Assembly (NCBI RefSeq): GCF_016888135.1
Contig: NZ_JACSWB010000129.1
Coordinates: forward strand, 1-64,000
Reading direction: 5' to 3'
Source: Leptolyngbya sp. CCY15150
GTDB lineage: Bacteria; Cyanobacteriota; Cyanobacteriia; RECH01
DNA: 64,000 bases
Part shown: piece after piece, positions 1 to 9,022 of the stretch
Position numbering within the stretch: the first letter of the stretch is position 1
Layout: each line of letters starts with the position of its first letter
The notes under the pieces: generated by a model
Seen by the model: only the letters and a program-made list of their open reading frames with translations
The model's database searches: none
What the model was told of the DNA's origin: nothing
Made by a program: the position numbers and the translations under genes

Positions 1-1
1 C

Positions 2-79
2 ATTGCAACCCGCTACGAGAAGAAGGCTGAGAACTACCTCGCCATGCTGACTCTAGCTTCTATCATGCTGTGGCTATAG
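2..79 (+). pseudogene. 3' end of an IS5-type transposase (partial)
   Basis: The window opens inside an open frame encoding IATRYEKKAENYLAMLTLAS followed by IMLWL and a stop. The ATRYEKxAxNYLAML(T/V)LAS ending is typical of the C-terminus of IS5-family DDE transposases common in cyanobacteria. Only 25 codons are visible, so the upstream part may be intact outside the window. The following TTTTAAAACAGAGCC could be the inner part of the element's terminal repeat, but the other end is not available to test this. Confidence 0.65.
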
Positions 80-289
80 TTTTAAAACAGAGCCTAGGGT
101 GCCTATGCTTCATCTCGGGGAACTATGGGGCTGGTGCTGATGTCGTGAAAGGCAGCGATCGCTCCCAGCCGTTGACCTATATCTGTTCTGGATTCTGTTC
201 TGGATAGGATTGTATGGAGATCGAGGCGGGCCAATGGAGCGGAATCGACTATGGTTATGGATGATGTTGTGTGGATAGTAGAGTGAGCT
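80..289. other. short intergenic region
   Basis: No gene is supported. The only structure seen is a perfect tandem duplication of the 12-mer TCTGTTCTGGAT at 182-193 and 194-205, followed by the leader of the phosphoesterase gene. Confidence 0.5.
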
Positions 290-1507
290 ATGGGTTGGCG
301 GCGCGTTTGGTTGGGCCTAGTCGGATTCTTGCTGACCGTTAGTTTATCCTGTGCGCAAGCCCAGACTCCAGTACAGTCGGCTGCTCCAGGGTCTGAGAGT
401 CCAGCTCCGGAGCTGTCAGTGCCGCAGGAGGAATCTCCCGATTTGGCCATGGCTCTGCCGTCGTCTACGGTGGCGATCGCAGCTACGGCTGGCCCAGCGG
501 GATTGTATGACCCACCTCGGGGAGATGTGCGCTTGGCGGTGATCAGCGATTTGAACAGTGCCTACGGTTCCACAGACTACGACCCAGAGGTTGATAAGGC
601 TATCGAACTACTGCCGTTCTGGCAGCCTGATCTGGTGGTTTGCAGCGGCGATATGATTGCTGGGCAAAGCCTGAGCCTCAGTGCCGACCAAGTTCGGCGT
701 ATGTGGGATGCTTTTGATGCCCATGTGGCGGCCCCTCTGCGCACCATGGGGTTACCGTTTGGCTTCACCGTGGGCAATCATGATGCCTCGGCTTCTCAGT
801 CATCCAGCGGCGGCTTTACCTTCCAGCAGGAGCGGGATCTAGCCCAGGCCTATTGGCAGCAACCTAATCAGGCCTCGGGTTTAAACTTCCAAGCTCAGGA
901 TGACTTTCCGTTCTACTACAGCTTTGTGCAAAACGATATTTTCTTCTTGGCCTGGGATGGATCCTCCAGCCGAATTCCGGCGGACAAGCTGGCCTGGGTG
1001 GAGCGAGAATTAGCCAGTCCAGCAGCTCAGCAAGCCAACCTGCGGATTATGCTGGGGCATCTACCGCTCTATGCCGTGGCGGAGGGCCGGAACCAGCCCG
1101 GTGAGGTGATGGACAATGCCGACGAGCTGCGACAGATGATGGAGCGCCATAACGTGCATACCTACATCAGCGGCCACCATCATGCCTACTACCCGGCCCA
1201 TAAGGGCAATCTGCAGCTCCTGCATACGGGCCTGCTGGGTTCGGGGCCGCGATCGCTCCTCGATCAGCCTCAGCGATCGCCTAAGACTCTGACGGTGGTG
1301 GATATTACCTTCGATGCACCGGAGCCTACGACCTATACCACCTATGATATTCAAACCCTGGCCCAAGTTGAGAATGCCCAACTGCCTCGATTGTTGACGG
1401 GACATAACGGTATGGTGATGCGTCGGGATGTGGCTTGGGATGATTTATCAACGACTGAGTTATCCTTCTGTGAGCAACGTTTAGGGGCAGCGCGTTGCGG
1501 TCGGTAG
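290..1507 (+). CDS. exported calcineurin-like metallophosphoesterase
   Basis: The 405-aa protein has an N-terminal hydrophobic signal segment (residues 7-24, ending CAQAQ), then a low-complexity Pro/Ser linker to about residue 70. The metallophosphoesterase fold follows. Visible metal-ligand motifs are VISDLN (D-x-N in place of the usual D-x-H), CSGDMI (GD), TVGNHDAS (GNHD), MLGHLP (GHxP) and ISGHHHAYY (GHxH). It probably hydrolyses a phosphoester outside the cytoplasm, but the substrate cannot be read from sequence. The first-motif His replaced by Asn is unusual and may alter metal binding. It stands alone, with no operon partner. Confidence 0.85.
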   Translation: MGWRRVWLGLVGFLLTVSLSCAQAQTPVQSAAPGSESPAPELSVPQEESPDLAMALPSSTVAIAATAGPAGLYDPPRGDVRLAVISDLNSAYGSTDYDPEVDKAIELLPFWQPDLVVCSGDMIAGQSLSLSADQVRRMWDAFDAHVAAPLRTMGLPFGFTVGNHDASASQSSSGGFTFQQERDLAQAYWQQPNQASGLNFQAQDDFPFYYSFVQNDIFFLAWDGSSSRIPADKLAWVERELASPAAQQANLRIMLGHLPLYAVAEGRNQPGEVMDNADELRQMMERHNVHTYISGHHHAYYPAHKGNLQLLHTGLLGSGPRSLLDQPQRSPKTLTVVDITFDAPEPTTYTTYDIQTLAQVENAQLPRLLTGHNGMVMRRDVAWDDLSTTELSFCEQRLGAARCGR

Positions 1508-1584
1508 TAGGGGTGACTCACGTAGGTTGTTGACCTAGAATCGATCGGCTCTGGCGCTTATACTATCTGAGATCGTCTAGGATC

Positions 1585-1675
1585 GGTGCTGCTGAACTGG
1601 GAGATGAACCTCTAGCTCCAGGTTCTGAACCTCAACGCAACAGGTTGCGGAATCATGCCGCGATTCAGCAATGCC
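1585..1675. mobile_element. MITE copy 1 (GGCGTTGCTGAATC family, 91 bp)
   Basis: The left end GGTGCTGCTGAACTG and right end CGATTCAGCAATGCC are diverged versions of the family's terminal inverted repeat. The flanks CTAGGATC (1577-1584) and CTAAGATC (1676-1683) match at 7 of 8 bases, as expected for an old 8-bp target duplication. No coding capacity. Confidence 0.75.
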
Positions 1676-1740
1676 CTAAGATCCATCGTTGCGATCTGCG
1701 CTTATTATCTAGTGAACCCGCAGAGATTCAAAGGGATGTG

Positions 1741-1771
1741 CTGATGCTAGGGCGTTCGCGGCTAGCATCAG
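1741..1771. repeat. perfect 10-bp inverted repeat (stem-loop)
   Basis: CTGATGCTAG (1741-1750) and CTAGCATCAG (1762-1771) are exact reverse complements separated by 11 nt. There is no T-tract, so it is not a classical terminator. Its role is unknown. Confidence 0.6.
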
Positions 1772-1908
1772 CGGTGTAAAGCTAGGAGAATTCGTTAAAA
1801 TGGATGGAGCGATCGCCCTCAGAGTTCTAAGTATGGACATTTGTGCTAGGTCGTTTGAGGTCACACCAAAAGGGAGCAGCCCGCATTTACACATTCATAG
1901 CCTTCATA

Positions 1909-1995
1909 CCCCAACCCCTTCTCTCAAAACAAGAGAAGGGAAGCCGGATTCCAAGTCCCTTGCCCGACTTGGCAGAGGAATTTAGGGTGAGGGCT
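1909..1995. repeat. cyanobacterial CCCCAACCCC...GAGGGC intergenic repeat
   Basis: The stretch begins CCCCAACCCCTTCTCT, continues with the arms TTCTCT/AGAGAAGGG around CAAAACA, and ends TTTAGGGTGAGGGC. This layout is typical of a very common cyanobacterial intergenic repeat. The interior of two MITEs in this window (8879-9011, 15945-16089) contains related CTCATCCC(C/T)AACCC...CTCCCC sequence. Confidence 0.5.
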
Positions 1996-2470
1996 ACGAG
2001 GGCTACAAACGTGGGTGCTCCCCATCACAATCATCAGAGTTGGTTTGAAACCGTATAATCCCTATTTACCGGGAAGCACCATGGGATGTAGGGTATGTTA
2101 GCGAAGCATAACGCAAACCTGTAACCATGGGCATCGTCCAACGAATGGGGTATAACGTAACGTCTCATCATGTTCTTTTAATCTAGTATTAATTTATACA
2201 TGGGCATGGGCGAACGAGTAGAAGTTAGTTCTGATATCCTGATACCCTAGGAAGCTATGGCTTGAGGAGGTCTGCCCAAGGATATCTCTACGAAGAGGTT
2301 GGTGTTGCTTAGATGAGAGATGAATTCCCTGAATCAACCCTTGCATCATGGACTGTTCAGAAATGGATTCATCTCAGAAATCAGCAACGTCAAGAGGTTT
2401 AATGGAGAGGTTTGATCCGGCGATGGGTGGGCTTGCGTAATGAAATGTCTCGTGATTAGATAAAACGGTC

Positions 2471-5400
2471 TTGAGTACCTTGCGACGTAATTTGGTTATC
2501 TCTCCCACATCTATCAATATTGTAGTTGCTGATAGTACTCCATCTATCGGACAGGATCTGTTGTCCTGTTTGGTGGAACTGGGCTATGGGCCCCAGCGGA
2601 TACAGCTTATCCAAGATCTGGACAGGGCGTTAGAGGCGGGTACGGTTGACGTATTGTTGCTGTCTGTTCAGTGGTTGGAGCAGGGGCTCGATCTGCAGGC
2701 GATCGCTCCTGTTCCTGTGATTTCGTTTGGTTCTGATCAGGAGCGATCGCGGGCCTATGAAGCTGGCAGTATAGACTATCTAACGCTCCCGTTTAGTTCT
2801 GCAGAGCTTCAGGCTAAGCTACATATCCACATCCAGCACCAAGCTATGGCAGCTCAGTTGCGCCAACAGCAGCAGCGGCACTACCAACAGGAAGAACGCT
2901 GGCGGCTGTTGATGAAAGGCACCGGAGACGGCATTTTTGACTGGGATATCACCACAGGACAGGTGATGATGACAGCCCGCTGGATGTCCATGTTGGGCTA
3001 CATGGAAGGGGAGTTTGTTGGGACGTTTACCACCTGGACAGATTTGCTGCATCCCGACGATCGCGATCGCACCCTAGCTGCCCAGCGGGCCTATATCGAT
3101 CACCAAAGTCCAGACTACCAGCATGAATTTCGGCTACGGTGCGCGGATGGTAGCTATAAGTGGATTTTGGCCCGGGGGCAGGCGGTCTGGGATGAGTCTG
3201 GCTGTCCAGTGCGCATGGTGGGGTGGCATCAAGATATTAGCGATCGCAAGCAGCTTGAGCTAGCTCTACAGGCTTCAAAGGCTCAGCTCAGTGATATCCT
3301 CAATAGTATTGGTGCCTCTATTGGTAGCTTTCGCTACTACGATGACGGTTCATGGGAAACGGTGTATCATTCCCTGGGCTGTGTTGCCGTATTTGGCTAT
3401 CCCCTAGCGATTTTCCCAGCCGAAAAATGGCTGTCCTGCATCGTACCCGAGGATGCGGAAACCTTTATCCCCCAACTACTCACAACGATTCGGCAGGAGC
3501 AAGGCAGTACCTTTGAATACCGCTATCGCCATCCCGATGGTTCCATTCGCTGGATCTCAGACACCATCACCTCTCGGCGCGATGAGATAGAATCCTGCTG
3601 GATTGTGACAATGGTGGGGATTGATATTAGCGATCGCCGTCGAGCGGAGCAGGCGCAGCGCGATAGTGAAGCACGCTTTCGGGCCATTTTTGAAGCGGCC
3701 CAAATTGGTATCGTGGTGGGTACTGCGCCAGACTATTGGCTATCGTTTACCAATCCTTGCTTTTTAAACCTGTTAGGCTACAGTGCTGAGGAGTTAGCCA
3801 CCTATCACTGTTTTAATATTTCTTATCCAGATGATTTGCCGGCTGAGCATCAACTCTTCGATGAATGTCTGGCAGGGCAGCGAGACGGCTATCAACTGGA
3901 AAAACGATTTATCTGTAAAGATGGTCATATTATCTGGACGCATGTGATTGTGTCGATGGTGCGGGATGTCCAGGGGCAGATCCAGGCTGCGATCGCCTTG
4001 GTGGAAGACATCAGCGATCGCAAACGGGCCGATCTGGCGCTGCAGGAAAGTGAAACCCGTTTCCGTGACTTAATTGAGCAAACCTCTGACTGGGTTTGGC
4101 AAACCGATGCGGATGATCGATTTACCTACGTCAGTCCCCAGGTGGAGCAGATTCTCGGCTATGCTCCGGATCAAGTGCTAGGGCTGACGACCTTTGACTT
4201 TATGGAACCCCTAGAGCGCGATCGGGTGCGATCGATTCTGCGCCCCTACATGGAGCAGACCCAGTCTTTTACGGGGGTAGAGAAAACGCTTATTCATCAA
4301 TCGGGTAGGCTGGTGACCTTAGAAACGAGCGGTTCACCCATTCTGGATGCCCAGAATGGCCTGTTGGGCTATCGCGGCATCGCTCGGGATATTACAGAAC
4401 GCAAGCAGGCTGAACTTAAATTACAACTGGCTAAACAAGAGGCAGAAGCAGCCAACGTAGCCAAGAGCCAGTTTTTGGCAAGCATGAGCCATGAACTGCG
4501 GACGCCGCTCAACGCTATTTTAGGATTTGCTCAGGTGATGGGATACGATACGCAACTGTCTGCCGATCATCGTAATTTTGTGCAAACGATTTTACGCAGT
4601 GGGGAGCATTTGCTAGAGTTGATCAATGAGGTGTTAGACTTATCCAAAATTGAAGCAGGGCATATGTCCCTTGAGTACAGTACGCTCAATCTTCCAGATT
4701 TTATCCGAACAAGCTGTGAGATGCTCTACCAACAGGCGGATATGAAAGGTCTGTCGCTCCACTTCGACATTGCAGAGGATACGCCTAGCCATATTATTAC
4801 CGATGCGCACAAGCTGCGTCAGGTGCTCATTAATCTATTGGGCAATGCCATTAAGTTTACAGAACAGGGACAGATTTTTCTACGGGTTGCAGCTACTGTC
4901 CATCCCCATTGCGATCGCCAACAGTTGACCCAGGTTATTCTGACGTTTGAGGTTGAAGACACAGGCATTGGTATTGCACCTGAATATCAAGCCAAGATTT
5001 TTGAAGCTTTTGAGCAAGTGTCGGATGGTTCAAAATGTGCTGGTGGCACGGGGCTAGGGCTGACGATCAGCCGCCGCCTGTTAGACTTATTGGGCGGTCA
5101 GATTACCCTAGATAGCCAACCTCAGCGGGGAAGCCTCTTCCGCTTTTCTATTCCAGTGCGCCTTGCCACCTCGGCAGATCTTGAGCAGATCCTGCCGAGC
5201 AGTGTGGTGATTGGCGTTGCGCCCGATCAGCCAACCTACCGAATTTTGGTGGTGGATGATCAGGACGATAATTGTCAATTTTTGATTCAAACCCTGAGCA
5301 TCATTGGCTTTGAGACCCAGGCTGCAGATCGAGGCGAGGCAGCGATCGCCCTGTGGAAGCAGTGGCAACCCCATTTGATTTTGATGGATATCAACATGCC

Positions 5401-5896
5401 GGGAGTGGATGGCTATGCGGCAACTCGTCATATTCGTAGGGTGGAACAGACTAAAGGCGTTGATCAACATTCCGGTCAAACCATCTGCCCAACGCGCATT
5501 TTGGCCATGTCGGCTAGTGCCTTTGATCGCGATCGCACCTATGCCCTAGCGGTGGGATGTGATGACTTTTTGACGAAGCCGATTCAACTGCAGACGTTGT
5601 TTCATAAAATTGCCGCGCTCATTCCGGTTCGCTATGTTTTCAGCCAAACGATGGATATCGCGCCTGCTCCCCTCGCTGTTTCGTCTGATCAGCTTTGTGC
5701 GATGCCCAGGGAGTGGGTTGAGGAACTATACCGACGGGCGATGCTATGCGACTCGACGCATATCGATCAACTGCTCAAGCAGATTCCAGCGCACCACAGG
5801 CTTTTGCAAGAAGGATTACAGTCCTACAACGATATGAGCCGGCTTGATATTATCTTGGACTTAGCAGATGCCTGTTTACGCATAAATCAAAGCTAG
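2471..5896 (+). CDS. hybrid PAS sensor histidine kinase / response regulator
   Basis: The 1141-aa multi-domain phosphorelay protein starts at a TTG codon. In order: a receiver-like domain (about 12-125) whose phosphoacceptor position reads LLLSVQW with no Asp, so it is probably a pseudo-receiver; four PAS/PAC units (about 146-650), each ending in a D-I-S/T-(D/E)-R-K/R motif; a dimerisation domain with SMSHELRTPLNAILGF (phospho-His about 674); an ATPase domain with DTGIGIAPEY and GGTGLGL; and a canonical receiver with VVDDQDD, LMDINMPGVDGY (Asp about 973) and the conserved FLTKP Lys. No membrane segment is visible, so it should be a cytoplasmic sensor. The signal is unknown. The C-terminal 80 residues are helical. 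No cognate regulator is adjacent. Confidence 0.9.
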   Translation: MSTLRRNLVISPTSINIVVADSTPSIGQDLLSCLVELGYGPQRIQLIQDLDRALEAGTVDVLLLSVQWLEQGLDLQAIAPVPVISFGSDQERSRAYEAGSIDYLTLPFSSAELQAKLHIHIQHQAMAAQLRQQQQRHYQQEERWRLLMKGTGDGIFDWDITTGQVMMTARWMSMLGYMEGEFVGTFTTWTDLLHPDDRDRTLAAQRAYIDHQSPDYQHEFRLRCADGSYKWILARGQAVWDESGCPVRMVGWHQDISDRKQLELALQASKAQLSDILNSIGASIGSFRYYDDGSWETVYHSLGCVAVFGYPLAIFPAEKWLSCIVPEDAETFIPQLLTTIRQEQGSTFEYRYRHPDGSIRWISDTITSRRDEIESCWIVTMVGIDISDRRRAEQAQRDSEARFRAIFEAAQIGIVVGTAPDYWLSFTNPCFLNLLGYSAEELATYHCFNISYPDDLPAEHQLFDECLAGQRDGYQLEKRFICKDGHIIWTHVIVSMVRDVQGQIQAAIALVEDISDRKRADLALQESETRFRDLIEQTSDWVWQTDADDRFTYVSPQVEQILGYAPDQVLGLTTFDFMEPLERDRVRSILRPYMEQTQSFTGVEKTLIHQSGRLVTLETSGSPILDAQNGLLGYRGIARDITERKQAELKLQLAKQEAEAANVAKSQFLASMSHELRTPLNAILGFAQVMGYDTQLSADHRNFVQTILRSGEHLLELINEVLDLSKIEAGHMSLEYSTLNLPDFIRTSCEMLYQQADMKGLSLHFDIAEDTPSHIITDAHKLRQVLINLLGNAIKFTEQGQIFLRVAATVHPHCDRQQLTQVILTFEVEDTGIGIAPEYQAKIFEAFEQVSDGSKCAGGTGLGLTISRRLLDLLGGQITLDSQPQRGSLFRFSIPVRLATSADLEQILPSSVVIGVAPDQPTYRILVVDDQDDNCQFLIQTLSIIGFETQAADRGEAAIALWKQWQPHLILMDINMPGVDGYAATRHIRRVEQTKGVDQHSGQTICPTRILAMSASAFDRDRTYALAVGCDDFLTKPIQLQTLFHKIAALIPVRYVFSQTMDIAPAPLAVSSDQLCAMPREWVEELYRRAMLCDSTHIDQLLKQIPAHHRLLQEGLQSYNDMSRLDIILDLADACLRINQS

Positions 5897-6133
5897 ATTA
5901 CCCCAGAGAGCGATCGCCAATCTTCAATCATCCAACGTATGATAGGTGTATGGGCGTAGCTGACTAGGATGGGACATCTTCATGGTCAAGATGGCTAGTG
6001 TAAACGGGGGGCGATCGCCCCGACTCAAGGTCATTCGTTGGATGGGAGCTTCATGCGAAATCCCCTAACCAGAATGATGGCGGCTACCATACAGTTTTCT
6101 AAGGCTGTGAAATCCTGGGGCTATTAACATTGC

Positions 6134-6886
6134 ATGTTTGTTAAAGTATGTGATGTTGGCGAGTATTCATCAAAATTACTGATTATGACTACATATCATC
6201 GAGAAAACAACCTAGATTTGTCTGATCAAAATAAGAAGGCTTGGGACTCTTTGTATGCATCAACGGAAGACTTAATCTGGGGCAGTCAACCTGTTGGATT
6301 TATTGATATATTTATGCCTTATATTAAGAATAAATTATCTAGGGATCCTCGCATTCTAGATGCCGGCGCGGGAGAAGGGCGCAACCTACCTCAGCTCCTC
6401 ACCTTATCCGATCATATTGTTGCTTGTGATGCCTCAGAACATGCCCTAGATAAAATTCCCGCACCCCTCCGATCCTTGCTAAAAACAGTCATCTGTGACC
6501 TTGAAGCGATTCCCTTGGACGATGGTTTCTTTGATTTTATACTGCTTGCAGATGTGGTCGAAACCTTACCCGATCCGCGCCCCGTCCTGCATGAACTGCA
6601 TCGCCTGTTAAAGCCAGGAGGTTTGCTGTTATGTAATATTCCTGGCTTTGAAGACAGTATTGCCGACATTGATATGGAGGCGATCGGGGAAAATCAGTAT
6701 CTCTATCAGGGGCGATATTTCTACCGCTTTGTCTATCAAGATGAAGCGATCGCCCTCTTAGAATCTTGTGGCTTTCAAATGATTCATCATCAGCTTTGCT
6801 CATGGGTAGAGGCGGCCCATCCATCGTTCCGCAGTGATGCCCATACGCACTCAAGCTATGTATTTCTGGTTGAGAAAGCCGGTTGA
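6134..6886 (+). CDS. class I SAM-dependent methyltransferase
   Basis: The protein is up to 250 aa. Motif I is ILDAGAGEGRNLP (SAM-binding GxGxG variant), followed by an acidic VACDAS post-I motif, DFILLADVVETLPDP and LLKPGGLLLCNIPG, the usual order in Methyltransf_11/UbiE-like enzymes. The substrate is unknown. A start at 6185 (MTTYHRENN) is an alternative; neither start has a strong Shine-Dalgarno sequence. The gene is convergent with the GntR gene, with 12 bp between stops. Confidence 0.8.
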   Translation: MFVKVCDVGEYSSKLLIMTTYHRENNLDLSDQNKKAWDSLYASTEDLIWGSQPVGFIDIFMPYIKNKLSRDPRILDAGAGEGRNLPQLLTLSDHIVACDASEHALDKIPAPLRSLLKTVICDLEAIPLDDGFFDFILLADVVETLPDPRPVLHELHRLLKPGGLLLCNIPGFEDSIADIDMEAIGENQYLYQGRYFYRFVYQDEAIALLESCGFQMIHHQLCSWVEAAHPSFRSDAHTHSSYVFLVEKAG

Positions 6887-6898
6887 CCTCATTCTCCG

Positions 6899-7597
6899 CT
6901 ATGAGGGTGCAAGAATAGCCTTCACCTCTTCCACCACACGACGTTTGCTGGCTAGTAAATGCTCTCGGATGGCTTGGATCGCTTCTTCAGTCTGCTGGTG
7001 GGTGATCGCCTGATAAACCCGTTGATGTTCGGTATTGATATCTAGGACTCGGGGATTGTGGTGGGTAGTGCGAATGCGTAGGAGGGTCATCTTACTAAAG
7101 ACCTGATCGAGTAGCCCCAGGAGACATAAATTACCGGAGCTTTCAGCAATTAGACGATGGAAGCGATAATCTAAGTCCAGCATCTGAGATCCTAGATCAA
7201 CCGATGGCTTTTGCTGAACTAAGGCTCCTGACTCGTTCAAATAGTACTCAAATTGGCGTAATTGCTCCGGCTTAATCCACTGACAGGCTTCAGTGACAGC
7301 CAAGGTTTCCAGGGCAATCCGGCAATCATACAAATGCTCAGCTTCGCGAGCGGAGATAGTTGTAACCCTCAGCCATCCGTTACCATCAGCCGTCACCAGC
7401 TCTTCTTGCTGAAGTTGGCGAATGGCTTCTCGAATAGGAGTGCGGCTCACTTTAAGATGACTGGCAATTTGAGTTTCTATCAAGCGATCGCCAGGCAATA
7501 ACTCGCCGGATAAAATACTGCCTCGCAGAGCATCGTAGGTTTGCTCTGACAACGACTTTTGACGCTGAACGACCTGGTTGATCATTCCCAAGATCAC
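6899..7597 (-). CDS. GntR/FadR-subfamily transcriptional regulator
   Basis: The 232-aa protein has an N-terminal winged helix: LSEQTYDALRGSILSGELLPGDRL, then VSRTPIREAIRQLQQEELV as recognition region. A C-terminal all-helical FCD ligand-binding domain (about 85-225) carries a conserved Asp/His-rich metal/effector core (DLDYRFHRLIAESSGN, HQRVYQAI, EHL). It lies immediately downstream of, and on the same strand as, a polar-amino-acid-type ABC importer, so it probably regulates that operon in response to the substrate or a catabolite. Candidate operators are the TGTATACA palindromes at 11427 and 11954. Confidence 0.85.
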   Translation of the reverse strand: MILGMINQVVQRQKSLSEQTYDALRGSILSGELLPGDRLIETQIASHLKVSRTPIREAIRQLQQEELVTADGNGWLRVTTISAREAEHLYDCRIALETLAVTEACQWIKPEQLRQFEYYLNESGALVQQKPSVDLGSQMLDLDYRFHRLIAESSGNLCLLGLLDQVFSKMTLLRIRTTHHNPRVLDINTEHQRVYQAITHQQTEEAIQAIREHLLASKRRVVEEVKAILAPS

Positions 7598-7884
7598 AAC
7601 TCCTAACTGATCTAATAGAAGAGAGTGGGCAATGGCATGATAAGGTTTTACCCTAATACAGGATTGCTACCTAGTATAACCATCCCATGGTCTAAGACGA
7701 TGACTGGCAGCTTTTCGTCACATACTGCTTTTCGTCACATACCCTAGGACTACAATAGCCTGCACCCGAATAGCCTGTACCCGTCAACCCTTGATAAATG
7801 TAGAACGTCCGATAGAGTGACTAATGCTATGGTAACGGAAAATGTTGCCATAAACTGTCGCTAAGCCTAACTCAAGGCTTGCCC
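7598..7884. repeat. GntR gene leader with two tandem duplications
   Basis: No gene is present. GCTTTTCGTCACATAC occurs at 7710-7725 and 7727-7742. AATAGCCTGCACCCG occurs at 7754-7768 and again at 7769-7783 with one change. The repeats lie 110-190 bp upstream of the regulator's start and could be protein-binding sites or replication slippage. No palindromic GntR site is visible here. Confidence 0.45.
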
Positions 7885-8667
7885 CTAATGGAGGATTTGG
7901 GAGAGAAACTGCTGGGTGCGCTGATGCTTTGGATGGGTGAAGAACTCTTGGGGGGTAGCCTCTTCCACAAGCTGCCCCTCAGCCATCAGCACAATGCGAT
8001 CGGCGACTTCTCGGGCAAAGCCTACCTCATGGGTAACACACACCATGGTCATCCCTGATTGGGCTAAGGAACGCATGGCGTCCAACACCTCTCGCACCAT
8101 CTCCGGATCGAGCGCTGAGGTGGGTTCATCGAATAGCATAATTTTGGGCTGCATGGCCAAGGCACGAGCGATCGCCACCCGCTGCTGCTGCCCCCCGGAT
8201 AGTTGTCCTGGATACTTATGGGCTTGATCTAAAATTCCTACTCGCTCTAGTAATTCTGCTGCAATGTCTTTGGCCTGTTGTTTACTCCAGCGGCGTACCT
8301 CCATGGGGGCAAGAGTAACATTATCCAATACGCTTAAATGGGGAAATAAATTAAACTGTTGAAATACCATACCTACTTCCCTACGAATCGCCTCTACATT
8401 TTTCATCTTGGGCGTGAGGGCAATTCCATCGACCTCAATGCTACCCTTTTGAAAAGGTTCTAGTGCATTAAAGGTTCGGATAAACGTAGATTTGCCGGAG
8501 CCAGATGGCCCCATGATCACCACAACTTCGCCACGCTGAACGGTCAAACTAACCCCCTTCAAAACATGGAAATCATTGCTGTACCATTTCTCGACCTGAT
8601 GGGCAATGATGGCAGGGGTACCATCGGCAATGGAATGAGATGAAATGGATTGGGAAGGCTGTACCAT
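7885..8667 (-). CDS. polar amino acid ABC transporter, ATP-binding protein (GlnQ-like)
   Basis: The 260-aa ATPase has Walker [11 protein letters not shown]-loop [12 protein letters not shown], signature [15 protein letters not shown], Walker [14 protein letters not shown] and the switch His in VCVTHE. The FNLFPHL and [11 protein letters not shown] features are typical of the PAAT (HisP/GlnQ) subfamily. It has a 20-residue N-terminal extension over typical GlnQ. It should power the two permeases at 10022-11401. It is separated from the binding-protein gene by 355 bp that contain an inserted MITE, which may have partly uncoupled it from the operon. Confidence 0.9.
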   Translation of the reverse strand: MVQPSQSISSHSIADGTPAIIAHQVEKWYSNDFHVLKGVSLTVQRGEVVVIMGPSGSGKSTFIRTFNALEPFQKGSIEVDGIALTPKMKNVEAIRREVGMVFQQFNLFPHLSVLDNVTLAPMEVRRWSKQQAKDIAAELLERVGILDQAHKYPGQLSGGQQQRVAIARALAMQPKIMLFDEPTSALDPEMVREVLDAMRSLAQSGMTMVCVTHEVGFAREVADRIVLMAEGQLVEEATPQEFFTHPKHQRTQQFLSQILH

Positions 8668-9022
8668 AGTTCTGTCCTAGTGAGACGTAAAATTAAGTTA
8701 CAATACTAAGTCCTTGCTTGACTTGACGCCATAGGTCTTCAATTAAGTCTTCAATCTTGATCAAGTAAGCTGTGATGCTGATAAAAAAGCATTCTATGCG
8801 TTCCACAACCTGTTGGGAAGCTAGGATGTTTAATCAGTATGGCTACGAACTCGCTGAACTGGTTCATGAGCGATCGCTAGCGTTGCTGAATCGATAGATG
8901 ATTTGCCCTCATCCCTAACCCTTATCTCCAAGGGGAAGAGAGCTAGAACTCTTCTCCCCTATCTTTAGAGCTAGGGCAGATTTAGGACGTCATACCTGCT
9001 TCAGCAACGCTCGATCGCTTGC
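8668..9022. other. 355-bp spacer inside the ABC operon, interrupted by a MITE
   Basis: Apart from the MITE at 8879-9011, no gene is present. The right end of the MITE lies only 11 bp from the stop codon of the solute-binding-protein gene, so the element sits in the transcribed spacer. Confidence 0.6.
8879..9011. mobile_element. MITE copy 2 (133 bp) inserted at a HIP1 site
   Basis: The ends are AGCGTTGCTGAATCG and GCTTCAGCAACGCT. The flanks are identical 8-mers CGATCGCT at 8871-8878 and 9012-9019, a perfect target duplication within a GCGATCGC-type palindrome. The interior (ATAGATGATTTGCCCTCATC and onward) is shared with the copy at 15945 and contains CTAACCC / CTCCCC pairs able to fold. Confidence 0.85.

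Larger units (their letters stand above)
1508..2470. other. 963-bp gene-free, repeat-rich intergenic region
   Basis: No convincing gene is present; the short open frames here run across repeats. It holds a MITE (1585-1675), a perfect 10-bp inverted repeat CTGATGCTAG...CTAGCATCAG (1741-1771), a CCCCAACCCC-type cyanobacterial intergenic repeat (about 1909-1995) and a GTAGGGTATGTTAGCGAAGC-type repeat (2087-2117). The remainder up to the kinase gene shows nothing recognisable apart from presumed promoter sequence. Confidence 0.6.

Noticed and set aside
1800-2058. Two overlapping small open frames before the hybrid kinase
   Set aside because: They are largely composed of a common intergenic repeat.
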